DNA of 64,000 nucleotides from Nocardioides exalbidus (GTDB lineage: Bacteria > Actinomycetota > Actinomycetes > Propionibacteriales > Nocardioidaceae), in assembly GCF_900105585.1 (NCBI RefSeq), contig NZ_FNRT01000002.1:1922001-1986000 (forward strand), read 5' to 3'. The notes beneath the pieces are model-generated. The model had not been told where the DNA came from, searched no databases, and saw only the letters and a program-made list of their open reading frames with translations. A program made the translations under genes and the position numbers. Below, piece after piece: positions 40,900 to 49,461 of this stretch; positions within the stretch are counted from its first letter, which is position 1; each line of letters opens with the position of its first letter.

Positions 40900-42327
40900 C
40901 TACGAGTCGAAGCCGAGCCCGGCCGCGTCGAGCACGCGCAGGAACGCGTTGCGTCGCCCCTCGCGGTGGTCGGCGCGGTCCAGCGACCAGCGGGTCAGGT
41001 TGATGCCTGCCGACGCGAGCGGCTCGGGCGGGAAGGGCAGTGGCCGCTCGCGCACCATCCGCAGCCGGGTCCGCTCGGTGTCCGCGCCCGCGAGCAGGTC
41101 GAGCAGCACCTCGGCGGCGAACCGGGTCGCGCCGACGCCCAGGCCGGTGAAGCCCGCGGCGTGCGCCACCCGGCCGTGGTGGGTCAGGCCGTAGAACGCG
41201 GTGAACTGGGTGCACGTGTCGATCGCACCGGCCCATCGATGGCTGAACCGCACGTCCTCGAGCTGCGGGAAGGTCGCGAGGAAGTGCGAGGCCAGCCGGG
41301 CGTGGCTCTCGGGCCGGTCCTCGTGGCGCGCTGCCACCCGGCCGCCGACGGGATGGACGGCGTCGTACCCGCCCCACAGGATGCGGTTGTCGCGGGTCAG
41401 GCGCGAGTAGTGGAACTGGTTGGCGAGGTCGCCGAGGCCCTGCCGCCCGGCCCAGCCGACCGAGGCGAGCTGGTCGTCGGTCAGCGGTTCGGTCATCAGG
41501 ACGTAGTCGTAGACCGGCACGGTCATCAGCCGGTTGCGGCGCAGGAGCGACGGGAAGACGTTGGTCGCGAGCACGACGTCGGCGGAGGTCACGACGGCGC
41601 GGTCGGTGTGCACCTCGACGCCCCGGCCCGAGGACGTACGACGCAACACGGTCGCGGCCGAGTGCTCGTGGACCTCGACCCCGAGCCCGGCGGCGACCCG
41701 GGCGAGCTCCCGCGCCAGCCGGGCGGGGTGGACGAGGGCGGTGTCGGGCCGATCGAGGTGGGCGTCGAGGGAGCCGCCGAGGAACAGCGGGCTGTCGATC
41801 ACCTCCCGCACCCGCGTCGTGTCGAGGAAGCCCGGCTCGTCGCGCAACCACTCCAGCTGGTGCTCCTCGACGGCGACCGACAGCGTCCCGGCGCGCTCCC
41901 ACTCGCACGCCAGCCCGAGGTCACCGACGTCGACCTCGAAGGCGTCGAGGTTCTCGCGCCCAAGGCGTTCGAGGACGTCGTACTCCTCGGGCCAGCGGCT
42001 GCGCCCGTTGTCCTCGCCGTGGGTGATCGAGGCCTCGCAGAACCCGCCGTTGCGCCCCGACGCCGCCCAGCCGACGGTGTGCGACTCGAGCAGCACCACC
42101 CGGCGGCCGGGGTCGCGGCGCTTGGCGTGCACGGCCGCCCACAGGCCGAGGTAGCCGCCGCCGACGACGGTGAGGTCGGCCGTCGTGCTCGCCGAGAGCT
42201 CGGGGAACTGCTGTGCGGCACCGGCGTCCTCGAGCCAGAAGACCGCCTGCCGGCTGCCCGCGAGCGACCGCTCGACGACCCGCGGGTCGGGGGCGTGGCG
42301 CTCGTAGGCGGTCGGGTGGGGAGGCAC
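40900..42327 (-). CDS. DAO-family FAD-dependent amine oxidase (gamma-glutamylputrescine oxidase-like)
   Basis: A 475-aa oxidase with an FAD Rossmann motif VVGGGYLGLWAAVHAKRRDP, the SGRNGG motif (GWAASGRNGGF) typical of PuuB and related amine oxidases, and a C-terminal HAAGFTGLGVGATRFAAE motif. It would oxidise an amine to an aldehyde with release of H2O2 and an amine. Downstream of a class III aminotransferase and an aldehyde dehydrogenase on the same strand with 3- and 8-bp junctions, it is part of an amine catabolic operon. GTG start. Confidence 0.87.
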   Translation of the reverse strand: MPPHPTAYERHAPDPRVVERSLAGSRQAVFWLEDAGAAQQFPELSASTTADLTVVGGGYLGLWAAVHAKRRDPGRRVVLLESHTVGWAASGRNGGFCEASITHGEDNGRSRWPEEYDVLERLGRENLDAFEVDVGDLGLACEWERAGTLSVAVEEHQLEWLRDEPGFLDTTRVREVIDSPLFLGGSLDAHLDRPDTALVHPARLARELARVAAGLGVEVHEHSAATVLRRTSSGRGVEVHTDRAVVTSADVVLATNVFPSLLRRNRLMTVPVYDYVLMTEPLTDDQLASVGWAGRQGLGDLANQFHYSRLTRDNRILWGGYDAVHPVGGRVAARHEDRPESHARLASHFLATFPQLEDVRFSHRWAGAIDTCTQFTAFYGLTHHGRVAHAAGFTGLGVGATRFAAEVLLDLLAGADTERTRLRMVRERPLPFPPEPLASAGINLTRWSLDRADHREGRRNAFLRVLDAAGLGFDS

Positions 42328-42330
42328 GTG

Positions 42331-43698
42331 TCAGGCGGTCGCGGCGAGCGCGTCGTCGAGGATCGCCAGGCCCTCGCGAACCTCCTCGTCGCTGGTCGTC
42401 AGCGGCGGCACGACGTGGATCCGGTTGAAGTTCACGAAGGGCAGCAGGCCGCGCTCCTGGCAGCCCTTGACGATGGCGCCCATCTCCGGGCTGGAGCCCC
42501 CGTAGGGGGCGAGCGGCTCGCGGGTCGCCCGGTCGCTGACCAGCTCGATCGCCCAGAAGGCGCCCGTGCCGCGCACCTCGCCGATCCGGTCGTGCTTCGC
42601 GGCGAGCGCCGCCAGGCCGGGGCCGATCACGTCGGCGCCGAGCCGCTCCGCGCGGCCGACGACGTCCTCGTCCTCCATCGTCCGGATGGTCGCGACCGCG
42701 GCCGCGCACGCCAGCGGGTGGCCGGAGTACGTCAGCCCGCCGGGGTAGGAGCGGTGGGCGAACGTCGCGTGGACGGCATCGCTGATCGCGACGCCGCCGA
42801 GCGGGACGTACCCGCTGTTGACGCCCTTGGCGAAGGTGAGCAGGTCGGGGACCACGCCTGCCCCGTGTGATGCGTGCTCCACGGCGAACCACCGTCCCGA
42901 GCGGCCGAAGCCCGACATCACCTCGTCGGCCACCAGCACGATGCCGTGGCGGTCGCAGATCTCGCGCACGCCGGCGAGGTAGCCGGGCGGCGGGACCATG
43001 ATCCCGGCGGTGCCGGGAATCGCCTCGAGGACGATCGCGGCGACGGTCGACGGTCCCTCGAGCGCGACGACCTGCTCGAGGTGCTCGAGCGCGCGCTGGC
43101 ACTCCTCGGCCTCGGTGGTGGCGTGGAAGGCGCTGCGGTAGAGGAACGGCCCGAAGAAGTGCACGGTCCCGGTCGAGCCGTGGTCGCTGGCCCACCGCCG
43201 CGGGTCGCCGGTCATGTTGACCGCGAGCTGGGTGCCGCCGTGGTAGCTGCGGTAGGTCGTGAGCACCTTGTGCCGGCCGGTGTGCAGCCTCGCCATGCGT
43301 ACGGCGTGCTCGTTGGCGTCGGCGCCGCCGTTGGTGAAGAAGACGTGGTCGAGGTCGCCGGGGGTGTGCGAGGCGATCAGCCGGGCGGCCTCCGAGCGCG
43401 TGCCGTTGGCGAAGGCCGGGGCGACCGTGGCCAGGTGGCCGGCCTGCTCCTGGATCGCGGCGACGATGCGCGGGTGCTGGTGGCCGAGGTTGGTGAAGAC
43501 CAGCTGGGAGGAGAAGTCGAGGTACTGCTGGCCGGCGCCGTCCCAGACGTGGCTGCCCTCCGCGCGGGTGATCACCATCGGGGAAATCTCGGCCTGGGCG
43601 GACCACGAGTGGAAGACGTGCGCGCGGTCGAGCTCGTAGGCCCGCCCGGCGTCGTACGTGCTGGCGAGGTCGCTGGTCGTGGAGAGGACGTCAGTCAT
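42331..43698 (-). CDS. Class III aminotransferase (omega-amino acid/diamine type)
   Basis: A 455-aa PLP enzyme. The cofactor-contact motif is FFTNGGADANEHAVRMAR, the acidic motif is IVLVADEVMSGFGRSG, and the PLP lysine is in LLTFAKGVNSGY (about residue 289). The N-terminal FHSWSAQAEISPMVI is characteristic of the taurine/beta-alanine/putrescine-pyruvate group. It likely moves the amino group of an omega-amino acid or diamine to a keto acid, giving a semialdehyde for the dehydrogenase encoded just upstream. Confidence 0.88.
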   Translation of the reverse strand: MTDVLSTTSDLASTYDAGRAYELDRAHVFHSWSAQAEISPMVITRAEGSHVWDGAGQQYLDFSSQLVFTNLGHQHPRIVAAIQEQAGHLATVAPAFANGTRSEAARLIASHTPGDLDHVFFTNGGADANEHAVRMARLHTGRHKVLTTYRSYHGGTQLAVNMTGDPRRWASDHGSTGTVHFFGPFLYRSAFHATTEAEECQRALEHLEQVVALEGPSTVAAIVLEAIPGTAGIMVPPPGYLAGVREICDRHGIVLVADEVMSGFGRSGRWFAVEHASHGAGVVPDLLTFAKGVNSGYVPLGGVAISDAVHATFAHRSYPGGLTYSGHPLACAAAVATIRTMEDEDVVGRAERLGADVIGPGLAALAAKHDRIGEVRGTGAFWAIELVSDRATREPLAPYGGSSPEMGAIVKGCQERGLLPFVNFNRIHVVPPLTTSDEEVREGLAILDDALAATA

Positions 43699-45226
43699 TG
43701 CGCGGGAACCCCAGCTCGAGACCGCCCGCGGGCCGGTTGGCGGGGTCGATCCACCGGGTGGTGACGACCTTGCCGCGGGTGAAGAAGTGCACGCCCTCGG
43801 TGCCGTGGGCATGGGTGTCGCCGAAGAGCGAGCGCTTCCAGCCGCCGAAGGAGTAGTAGGCGACCGGGACCGGCACCGGGACGTTGACGCCGATCATGCC
43901 GACCTCGACGTCGGCCTCGAAGCGCCGCGCGGCGCCGCCGTCGTTGGTGAAGACCGCGGTGCCGTTGCCGTACTGGTTGGCGTTGACCAGCGCGACGGCC
44001 TCCTCGTAGGTCTTCACGCGCACCACGGACAGGACCGGGCCGAAGATCTCCTCGGTGTAGATGTCCATGTCCGGCGTCACGTCGTCGAAGAGCGTGGGGC
44101 CGAGCCAGAAGCCCTGCTCACCGCCGCGCGCCGTGACGTCGCGGCCGTCGACCACGACCTTCGCGCCGGCGGCCTCGCCCGAGTCGATGAAGGAGGAGAC
44201 CCGGTCGCGGTGGGCCCTCGTGACGAGCGGGCCCATGTCGGCCTCCTTCTGCTCGCCCGTGGCCCCGCGCCCACCGTCGCCGATCAGGAGCGTCCGGGTG
44301 CGGTCGGCGATCCGGGCGACCAGCTCGTCACCGATCGGGTCGACCGCGACGAGGACGCTGATCGCCATGCAGCGCTCGCCGGCGCTGCCGTAGCCCGCGT
44401 TGACCGCCGAGTCGGCGGCCAGGTCGAGGTCGGCGTCGGGGAGGACGACCATGTGGTTCTTCGCGCCGCCGAGGGCCTGGACGCGCTTGCCGTGGCGGCT
44501 CGCGGTCTCGTAGACGTACTCCGCGATCGGCGTCGAGCCGACGAAGCTGATCGAGGCGACGTCGGGGCTGGTGAGCAGCGCGTCGACGGCGACCTTGTCG
44601 CCGTGCAGGACGTTGAAGACGCCGTCGGGCAGCCCGGCCTCCTGCCAGAGCGCGGCCAGCCAGTTCGCGGCCGACGGGTCCTTCTCGCTCGGCTTGAGCA
44701 CGACGGTGTTGCCGGCGGCGATCGCGACCGGGAAGAACCACATGGGCACCATGGCCGGGAAGTTGAAGGGGCTGATGATCCCCACGACACCCAGGGGGAC
44801 GCGCTTGGAGTGCACGTCGACGCCGGTCGAGGCCTCCTCGCTGTGGCCGCCCTTGAGGAGGTGGGACATGCCGCAGGCGAACTCGACGACCTCGAGGCCC
44901 CGGGCGATCTCGCCCAAGGCGTCGGAGTGCACCTTGCCGTGCTCGGCGGTGATGATCGCGGCGAGCTCGTCCTTGCGGCTGTTCAGCAGCTCGCGGAAGG
45001 CGAACATCACCTGCGTACGACGCGCCAGTGACGTCGTGCCCCACGCCTTCGACGCCCGCTTCGCCGCGGCGATCACCTGCGCGGCGTCCGCCTCGCCGGC
45101 CAGCGCGACGCGTCCGGTCACCTCGCCGGTCGCCGGGTTGGTCACGTCGGCCCAGCCGGTGGGCTCGCCCGTCAGGAGGGCGCCGTCGGCCCAGTGCACG
45201 ATGTCCTGCTGATCGAGGGTGGTCAT
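43691..45226 (-). CDS. mmsA: Methylmalonate-semialdehyde dehydrogenase-like enzyme (CoA-acylating)
   Basis: A 511-aa aldehyde dehydrogenase of the MmsA/IolA branch. The nucleotide-binding stretch SPFNFPAMVPMWFFPVAIAAGNT is the signature of CoA-acylating members, and the catalytic Cys is in GSAGERCMAIS (about residue 285). The C-terminus contains GGWKRSLFGD. It would oxidise malonate or methylmalonate semialdehyde to acetyl-CoA or propionyl-CoA, matching the aminotransferase downstream. First gene of a minus-strand operon; divergent from the PucR regulator with a perfect 11-bp inverted repeat between. Confidence 0.9.
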   Translation of the reverse strand: MTTLDQQDIVHWADGALLTGEPTGWADVTNPATGEVTGRVALAGEADAAQVIAAAKRASKAWGTTSLARRTQVMFAFRELLNSRKDELAAIITAEHGKVHSDALGEIARGLEVVEFACGMSHLLKGGHSEEASTGVDVHSKRVPLGVVGIISPFNFPAMVPMWFFPVAIAAGNTVVLKPSEKDPSAANWLAALWQEAGLPDGVFNVLHGDKVAVDALLTSPDVASISFVGSTPIAEYVYETASRHGKRVQALGGAKNHMVVLPDADLDLAADSAVNAGYGSAGERCMAISVLVAVDPIGDELVARIADRTRTLLIGDGGRGATGEQKEADMGPLVTRAHRDRVSSFIDSGEAAGAKVVVDGRDVTARGGEQGFWLGPTLFDDVTPDMDIYTEEIFGPVLSVVRVKTYEEAVALVNANQYGNGTAVFTNDGGAARRFEADVEVGMIGVNVPVPVPVAYYSFGGWKRSLFGDTHAHGTEGVHFFTRGKVVTTRWIDPANRPAGGLELGFPRND

Positions 45227-45248
45227 GGACGCCATCCTGCTCGTCGTA

Positions 45249-45282
45249 CGATGCCGACGCCGCTGTCGGATCGTCGGCATCG
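45249..45282. promoter_or_regulatory. Candidate PucR operator between mmsA and the regulator
   Basis: CGATGCCGACG (45249-45259) and CGTCGGCATCG (45272-45282) form a perfect 11-bp inverted repeat with a 12-bp spacer. It lies in the 103-bp divergent region, upstream of the -10-like TAGGCT (45318-45323) of the regulator and about 22 bp from the mmsA start. Confidence 0.6.
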
Positions 45283-45329
45283 AGGTCGCGTGCCAGACAG
45301 ACCGTCGGGCGTGGTCGTAGGCTGCGGCC

Positions 45330-46943
45330 GTGGCCGAGGTGACGCCGGGCGTGACGCTCCAGGAGGCGCTCGCCCTGCCCACCTTCCGCCGGGCGGCGCC
45401 CCGGGTGGTCGCCGGCGCCTCGGCGACCGACCGGCCGATCCGCTGGGTGCACGCCACCGAGCGCCCCGACGTCCGCGACCTGCTGCGCGCCGGTGACCTG
45501 GTGCTCACCATGGGCACCGGTCTCCCGGACGACGACGACACCCCAGGACTGACCGCCTTCGTCGACGAGCTGGTCGACGTCGGCAGCGCGGGGGTCGTCG
45601 TCGAGCTCGGCCGACGCTGGACCACCGCCCTCCCTGGCGCGCTGGTCGAGGCCTGCGAGCGGCACGGGCTGCCGCTGGTCGTGCTCGACCGGGAGACCCG
45701 GTTCGCCGCACTGGCCCAGGAGATCGGCGAGCGCGTGGTCGACCACCAGCTCACCGAGCTGCGCGAGGCCCAGCGGGTGCACGAGACGTTCACCGAGCTC
45801 AGCTTCAGCCAGGCAGGTCCGGTCGAGATCCTCCAGGCCGTGCAGCGCCTCGCGGGCGGCCCGGTCGTCGTGGAGAACGCCCAACACCGCCCGCTCGACT
45901 ACTTCGCCGGTCCCGACGACCCGACCGGCTCGGCCGGCTTCCTCGACGGCTGGCCCGCCCGGTCCCGGCGCGTCGAGGTCACCGGGCGCACCGGCTGGGA
46001 CGCCGCCAACGGCTGGCTCGTCACCCGGCTCGGCAGCGCCGACCAGGCCTGGGGCCGCCTCGTGATCGGATCGCCCGCGGCGCCTCCGCAGCGGCTCGTC
46101 GCCGTCGCCGAGCGCGCCGCCGCCGCGCTCGCCCTGCACCGGCTGCACGACCGCGACCGCGGCACCCTCATGCGGCGCACCCACCTCGAGCTGCTCACCG
46201 GGCTGACCGAGACCCCCGACTCCGACGAGGTGCTGCACCGCTGCGAGCTGGCCGGGTTCCCGATCCGGCGGCGGTCGTTCGTCGGGCTCGTGGTCCGGCC
46301 CCGCATCGGCACCTCGGCCCCGGCCGACCTCGACGAGGTCGCCGCCACGGTCGTGCGCGCGACCCACGGGCTGCGGCTCCCGGCGCTGGTCTGCGAGGTC
46401 GAGCGCGACCTCCGGGTGCTGGTCTCGGCGCCGGCCCCGGCAGACGCGGACGAGCTCGTCGACCGGGTGGCCGCGCGGGTGCGGCCGCACCACGACGTCG
46501 TGCTCGCTGCGGGTCGGGCCGTGTCCGACCGTGCCGGCATCGCGCGGACGCTCACCGAGGCCGGTCAGGTCGCCGACGCGGCGCCCCAGTCGCGCCGGGA
46601 CTTCGACCCCGACGTCCACCGCCTCGCCGACCTCCACCTGCGTGGCCTGCTCGCGCTGCTCGGCGACGACGAGCGGGTACGGCTCTTCGTCGACCGCGAG
46701 CTCGCCGCCCTCCGCCGGCACGACCGGGCCGACGGCTCCCGCACCGACCTGGTCGCCGCCCTGCGGGCGCTGCTGACGCACCCGGCGAGCAAGACCGAGG
46801 CGGCCGCGAGCCTGCACTTGTCGCGCGCCGCGTTCTACGACCGGCTCGCCCGGATCGAGGCGATCCTCGGCGCCGACCTCGACGACCCCGACGTCCGGGT
46901 GTCGCTCCACGTCGCGCTGGTGGCCGACGACCTCTTCTCGTGA
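45330..46943 (+). CDS. PucR-family transcriptional regulator
   Basis: A 537-aa regulator. The N-terminal PucR sensor domain (VTLQEALALPTFRRAAPRVVAG .. LVLTMGTGLPDD) is followed by a GGDEF-like/GAF-like middle part and the C-terminal PucR helix-turn-helix (LTHPASKTEAAASLHLSRAAFYDRLARIEAILG). PucR proteins usually control purine, amine or amino-acid catabolism next door. The GTG is 6 nt after TAGGCT and no Shine-Dalgarno is seen, so it is probably leaderless. Its stop lies inside a strong hairpin. Confidence 0.9.
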   Translation: MAEVTPGVTLQEALALPTFRRAAPRVVAGASATDRPIRWVHATERPDVRDLLRAGDLVLTMGTGLPDDDDTPGLTAFVDELVDVGSAGVVVELGRRWTTALPGALVEACERHGLPLVVLDRETRFAALAQEIGERVVDHQLTELREAQRVHETFTELSFSQAGPVEILQAVQRLAGGPVVVENAQHRPLDYFAGPDDPTGSAGFLDGWPARSRRVEVTGRTGWDAANGWLVTRLGSADQAWGRLVIGSPAAPPQRLVAVAERAAAALALHRLHDRDRGTLMRRTHLELLTGLTETPDSDEVLHRCELAGFPIRRRSFVGLVVRPRIGTSAPADLDEVAATVVRATHGLRLPALVCEVERDLRVLVSAPAPADADELVDRVAARVRPHHDVVLAAGRAVSDRAGIARTLTEAGQVADAAPQSRRDFDPDVHRLADLHLRGLLALLGDDERVRLFVDRELAALRRHDRADGSRTDLVAALRALLTHPASKTEAAASLHLSRAAFYDRLARIEAILGADLDDPDVRVSLHVALVADDLFS

Positions 46944-46965
46944 TCCCCGGTGAGCCGGGGATCAC
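46940..46965 (+). terminator. Terminator hairpin of the PucR gene
   Basis: Perfect 11-bp stem GTGATCCCCGG / CCGGGGATCAC with loop TGAG. The stop codon TGA is inside the left arm. No U-tract follows. Confidence 0.7.
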
Positions 46966-46967
46966 TG

Positions 46968-46999
46968 AACATGTCGGCCCGTGCAAGGCCCGACATGTT
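46968..46999. promoter_or_regulatory. Inverted repeat before the cupin/aldehyde dehydrogenase genes
   Basis: AACATGTCGG (46968-46977) and CCGACATGTT (46990-46999), perfect 10-bp arms with a 12-nt spacer. Two more dyads follow: CCTGAC-AA-GTCAGG (47009-47022) and ACCGAC-N5-GTCGGT (47061-47077). Either stacked terminators or operators for the genes at 47111-48887. Confidence 0.5.
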
Positions 47000-47110
47000 G
47001 AGGAAGAGCCTGACAAGTCAGGTTGCCGATCAGCCAGATCGTCCGAAGAGGACCGCAACAACCGACAGATCGTCGGTCCGCCCGCGCGCGACTGCTGGGA
47101 CGATGGGCAG

Positions 47111-47434
47111 ATGTTCCGCGTGCTCGACGTCGAGGCCGCCGTGCCGACCGCACCGCTCGACCCCGCGACCGTCGTCGACGGGTCGCCGTCGGCGGGCTCG
47201 CGTGCCCTCGCCGCCGTCGCCGGCGTCGAGGTCGGCGTGTGGGAGATGAGCCCCGGCACGGCCACCGACGTCGAGGTCGACGAGGTCTTCGTCGTCCTGT
47301 CCGGCTCGGCCACCGTCACCTTCGAGGACGGCGAGCGGGTCGACCTCGCTGCCGGCTCCGTCGTACGCCTGCGTGCCGGGGAGCACACGACCTGGGTCGT
47401 CCACGAGACCCTCCGCAAGATCTACGTCGCCTGA
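47111..47434 (+). CDS. Cupin-domain protein
   Basis: A 107-aa single cupin barrel (VGVWEMSPGTATDVEVDEVFVVLSGSATVTFEDGE, then LRAGEHTTWVVHETLRKIY). It fits the small DUF861/EutQ-like cupins often found beside amine oxidation genes. The first metal motif is depleted in His, so metal binding is uncertain. A -10-like GACGAT lies 6 nt before the ATG. It is 25 bp upstream of the aldehyde dehydrogenase and likely co-transcribed with it. Confidence 0.82.
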   Translation: MFRVLDVEAAVPTAPLDPATVVDGSPSAGSRALAAVAGVEVGVWEMSPGTATDVEVDEVFVVLSGSATVTFEDGERVDLAAGSVVRLRAGEHTTWVVHETLRKIYVA

Positions 47435-47459
47435 CCCCGTCCAGTCCCAGGGAGCCTCC

Positions 47460-48887
47460 ATGTCCGACCCGATCCAGAACTTCGTCGACGGCGAGCTCGT
47501 CGACTCCGCGGCCACGGAGTTCATCGACCTGGTCGACCCGACCACGGGCGAGCTCGACGGCCGGTCGCCGGTCTCGACGACCGCGGAGGTGGACCGGGCG
47601 TACGCCGCTGCCGCTCGCGAGTCGGACACCTGGAAGCGGCTCACGCCGGGTCGCCGGCAGGGGCTGCTCCTCGACCTGGCCAGCGCGATCGCCGAGCGGC
47701 GCGACGAGATCGCGGAGGTGCAGGCGCGCGACACCGGCCAGCCGATCCGCTACGTCGCCAGCGAGGAGGTCGACCAGGGCGTCGACCAGCTGCGCTTCTT
47801 CGCCGGCGCCGCCCGACTGCTCGAGGGCAAGTCGGCGGGGGAGTACCTCGAGGGCCACACCTCCTCGATCCGCCGCGAGCCCATCGGTGTCGTCGGTCAG
47901 GTGACGCCGTGGAACTACCCGTTCGCGATGGCCATCTGGAAGATCGCGCCCGCGCTGGCCGCCGGCAACACGGTCGTGCTCAAGCCCAGCGACACCACGC
48001 CCCGTTCGACGGTGCTGCTCGCCGAGATCGCCGGAGGGGTGCTGCCCGCCGGTGTCCTCAACGTCGTCAACGGCGACGCCTCGACCGGTCGGCTCCTCGT
48101 CGAGCACCCGACGCCCGGCCTGGTCGCGATCACCGGCTCGGTCCGCGCCGGCATCGAGGTCGCCACGTCCGCCGCGAAGAACCTCAAGCGCGCCCACCTC
48201 GAGCTCGGTGGCAAGGCGCCCGTCGTCGTCGCGCCCGACGCCGACCTGCCCCGGGCGGCCGAGATGATCGCCGCCGCGGCCTACTTCAACGCCGGCCAGG
48301 ACTGCACCGCCGCGACCCGCGTGATCGTGCACCGCTCCGTCCACGACGAGCTCGTCGAGCTCCTCGTGAAGGAGGCCGATGGCACCCGTCCGGGCCCGCC
48401 GTCGGACGACACCGCCGACTACGGCCCGCTCAACAACGCCGGCCACCTCGCCAAGGTCGAGGCCTTCCTGGCCGACCTGCCCGGCCACGCCGACGTACGC
48501 ACCGGTGGCGCGCGCCACGGCGACGCGGGCTTCTTCTTCGCGCCGACCGTGGTGACCGGCGTGCGCCAGGACGACCGCATCGTGCAGGAGGAGGTCTTCG
48601 GCCCCGTCCTCACCGTGCAGGCGTACGACGACGAGGCGGAGGCGGTGCGGATGGCCAACGGCGTCCCCTACGGCCTCGCCGGCAGCGTGTGGACGCGCGA
48701 CCACGGGACGGCCGACCGGCTGACCCGGGAGCTCGACTTCGGTTGCGTCTGGGTCAACACCCACATCCCCTTCGTCTCCGAGATGCCGCACGGCGGCTTC
48801 GGGCACTCGGGCTACGGCAAGGACCTCTCCGGCTACGGCTTCGACGACTACACCCGTATCAAGCACGTGATGACCGCGCACTACTGA
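47460..48887 (+). CDS. NAD-dependent aldehyde dehydrogenase, aminobutyraldehyde-dehydrogenase-like
   Basis: A 475-aa aldehyde dehydrogenase. The cofactor/oxyanion motif is TPWNYPFAMAIWKIAPALAAGNT, the general base is in LELGGKAP, and the catalytic Cys is in NAGQDCTAATR (about residue 281). The C-terminal FVSEMPHGGFGHSGYGKDLSGYG is characteristic of gamma-aminobutyraldehyde and betaine-aldehyde dehydrogenases. It would convert the amino-aldehyde released by the DAO-family oxidase into an omega-amino acid for the aminotransferase. GGGAG precedes the ATG. Confidence 0.9.
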   Translation: MSDPIQNFVDGELVDSAATEFIDLVDPTTGELDGRSPVSTTAEVDRAYAAAARESDTWKRLTPGRRQGLLLDLASAIAERRDEIAEVQARDTGQPIRYVASEEVDQGVDQLRFFAGAARLLEGKSAGEYLEGHTSSIRREPIGVVGQVTPWNYPFAMAIWKIAPALAAGNTVVLKPSDTTPRSTVLLAEIAGGVLPAGVLNVVNGDASTGRLLVEHPTPGLVAITGSVRAGIEVATSAAKNLKRAHLELGGKAPVVVAPDADLPRAAEMIAAAAYFNAGQDCTAATRVIVHRSVHDELVELLVKEADGTRPGPPSDDTADYGPLNNAGHLAKVEAFLADLPGHADVRTGGARHGDAGFFFAPTVVTGVRQDDRIVQEEVFGPVLTVQAYDDEAEAVRMANGVPYGLAGSVWTRDHGTADRLTRELDFGCVWVNTHIPFVSEMPHGGFGHSGYGKDLSGYGFDDYTRIKHVMTAHY

Positions 48888-48916
48888 GGTCGCACCCCGC
48901 TGGCATCCTTGGGCCC

Positions 48917-49315
48917 ATGCGCTTCACCGAGCACGAGCTGACCGTCGCCGTCACCGCCGCCGCCAAGATCGTGGCCGGCGGCAAGATCGGCAAGCGCGGC
49001 AAGGGCGAGGAGAAGTGGGAGGCGATGAGCAAGATCGACCGCTACCACCTCCTCGAGGCCGTGGGCAGCCAGGTGCTGCCGGTCATGCTCGCGCTCCCCG
49101 ACATCGAGGTCGAGGCCGGGACCCGGCCGACGTTCACCGACGAGCAGATCGGCGCCGCGGTCGAGCAGACCCTCGGCGAGAGCGGGGTCGGCAGGATCCG
49201 CCAGAAGGTGGCCGTGGCCGCGCGCCTCACGCTCGTGCGCACCGCCCTCGCCGAGCTCCCCGTGCGCCAGGACCCCGACGCCCTGGTCGTGCCGGACACG
49301 CTCGAGGACCTCTGA
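48917..49315 (+). CDS. Conserved hypothetical protein
   Basis: A 132-aa soluble protein starting MRFTEHELTVAVTAAAKIVA, with a lysine/glycine-rich loop (GGKIGKRGKGEEKWEAM) and several amphipathic helices. I do not recognise the family. A -10-like CATCCT lies 7 nt before the ATG and no Shine-Dalgarno is visible, suggesting leaderless expression. It is followed by the 75-bp palindromic repeat. Confidence 0.7.
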   Translation: MRFTEHELTVAVTAAAKIVAGGKIGKRGKGEEKWEAMSKIDRYHLLEAVGSQVLPVMLALPDIEVEAGTRPTFTDEQIGAAVEQTLGESGVGRIRQKVAVAARLTLVRTALAELPVRQDPDALVVPDTLEDL

Positions 49316-49333
49316 CGCCGTGGTCCCGCGGGA

Positions 49334-49408
49334 GTCACCGGATATCCGGTGACCGCCCCGCTTGTCGGCCCAGATCTCGGCCGACAACCGGGAGACTCGG
49401 GTGCACAG
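49334..49408. repeat. 75-bp interspersed palindromic repeat, copy 1
   Basis: Begins with the perfect 20-bp palindrome GTCACCGGATATCCGGTGAC and continues with a second long hairpin (CGCTTGTCGGCC paired with GGCCGACAAC) and the tail GGGAGACTCGGGTGCACAG. Differs from copy 3 at 4 of 75 positions. Lies between two same-strand genes. Confidence 0.92.
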
Positions 49409-49461
49409 TGCCTGAGAACCCTGAGGAGCGCGCTCAGGTTCGGTGCGTACCGTCGAACGCG

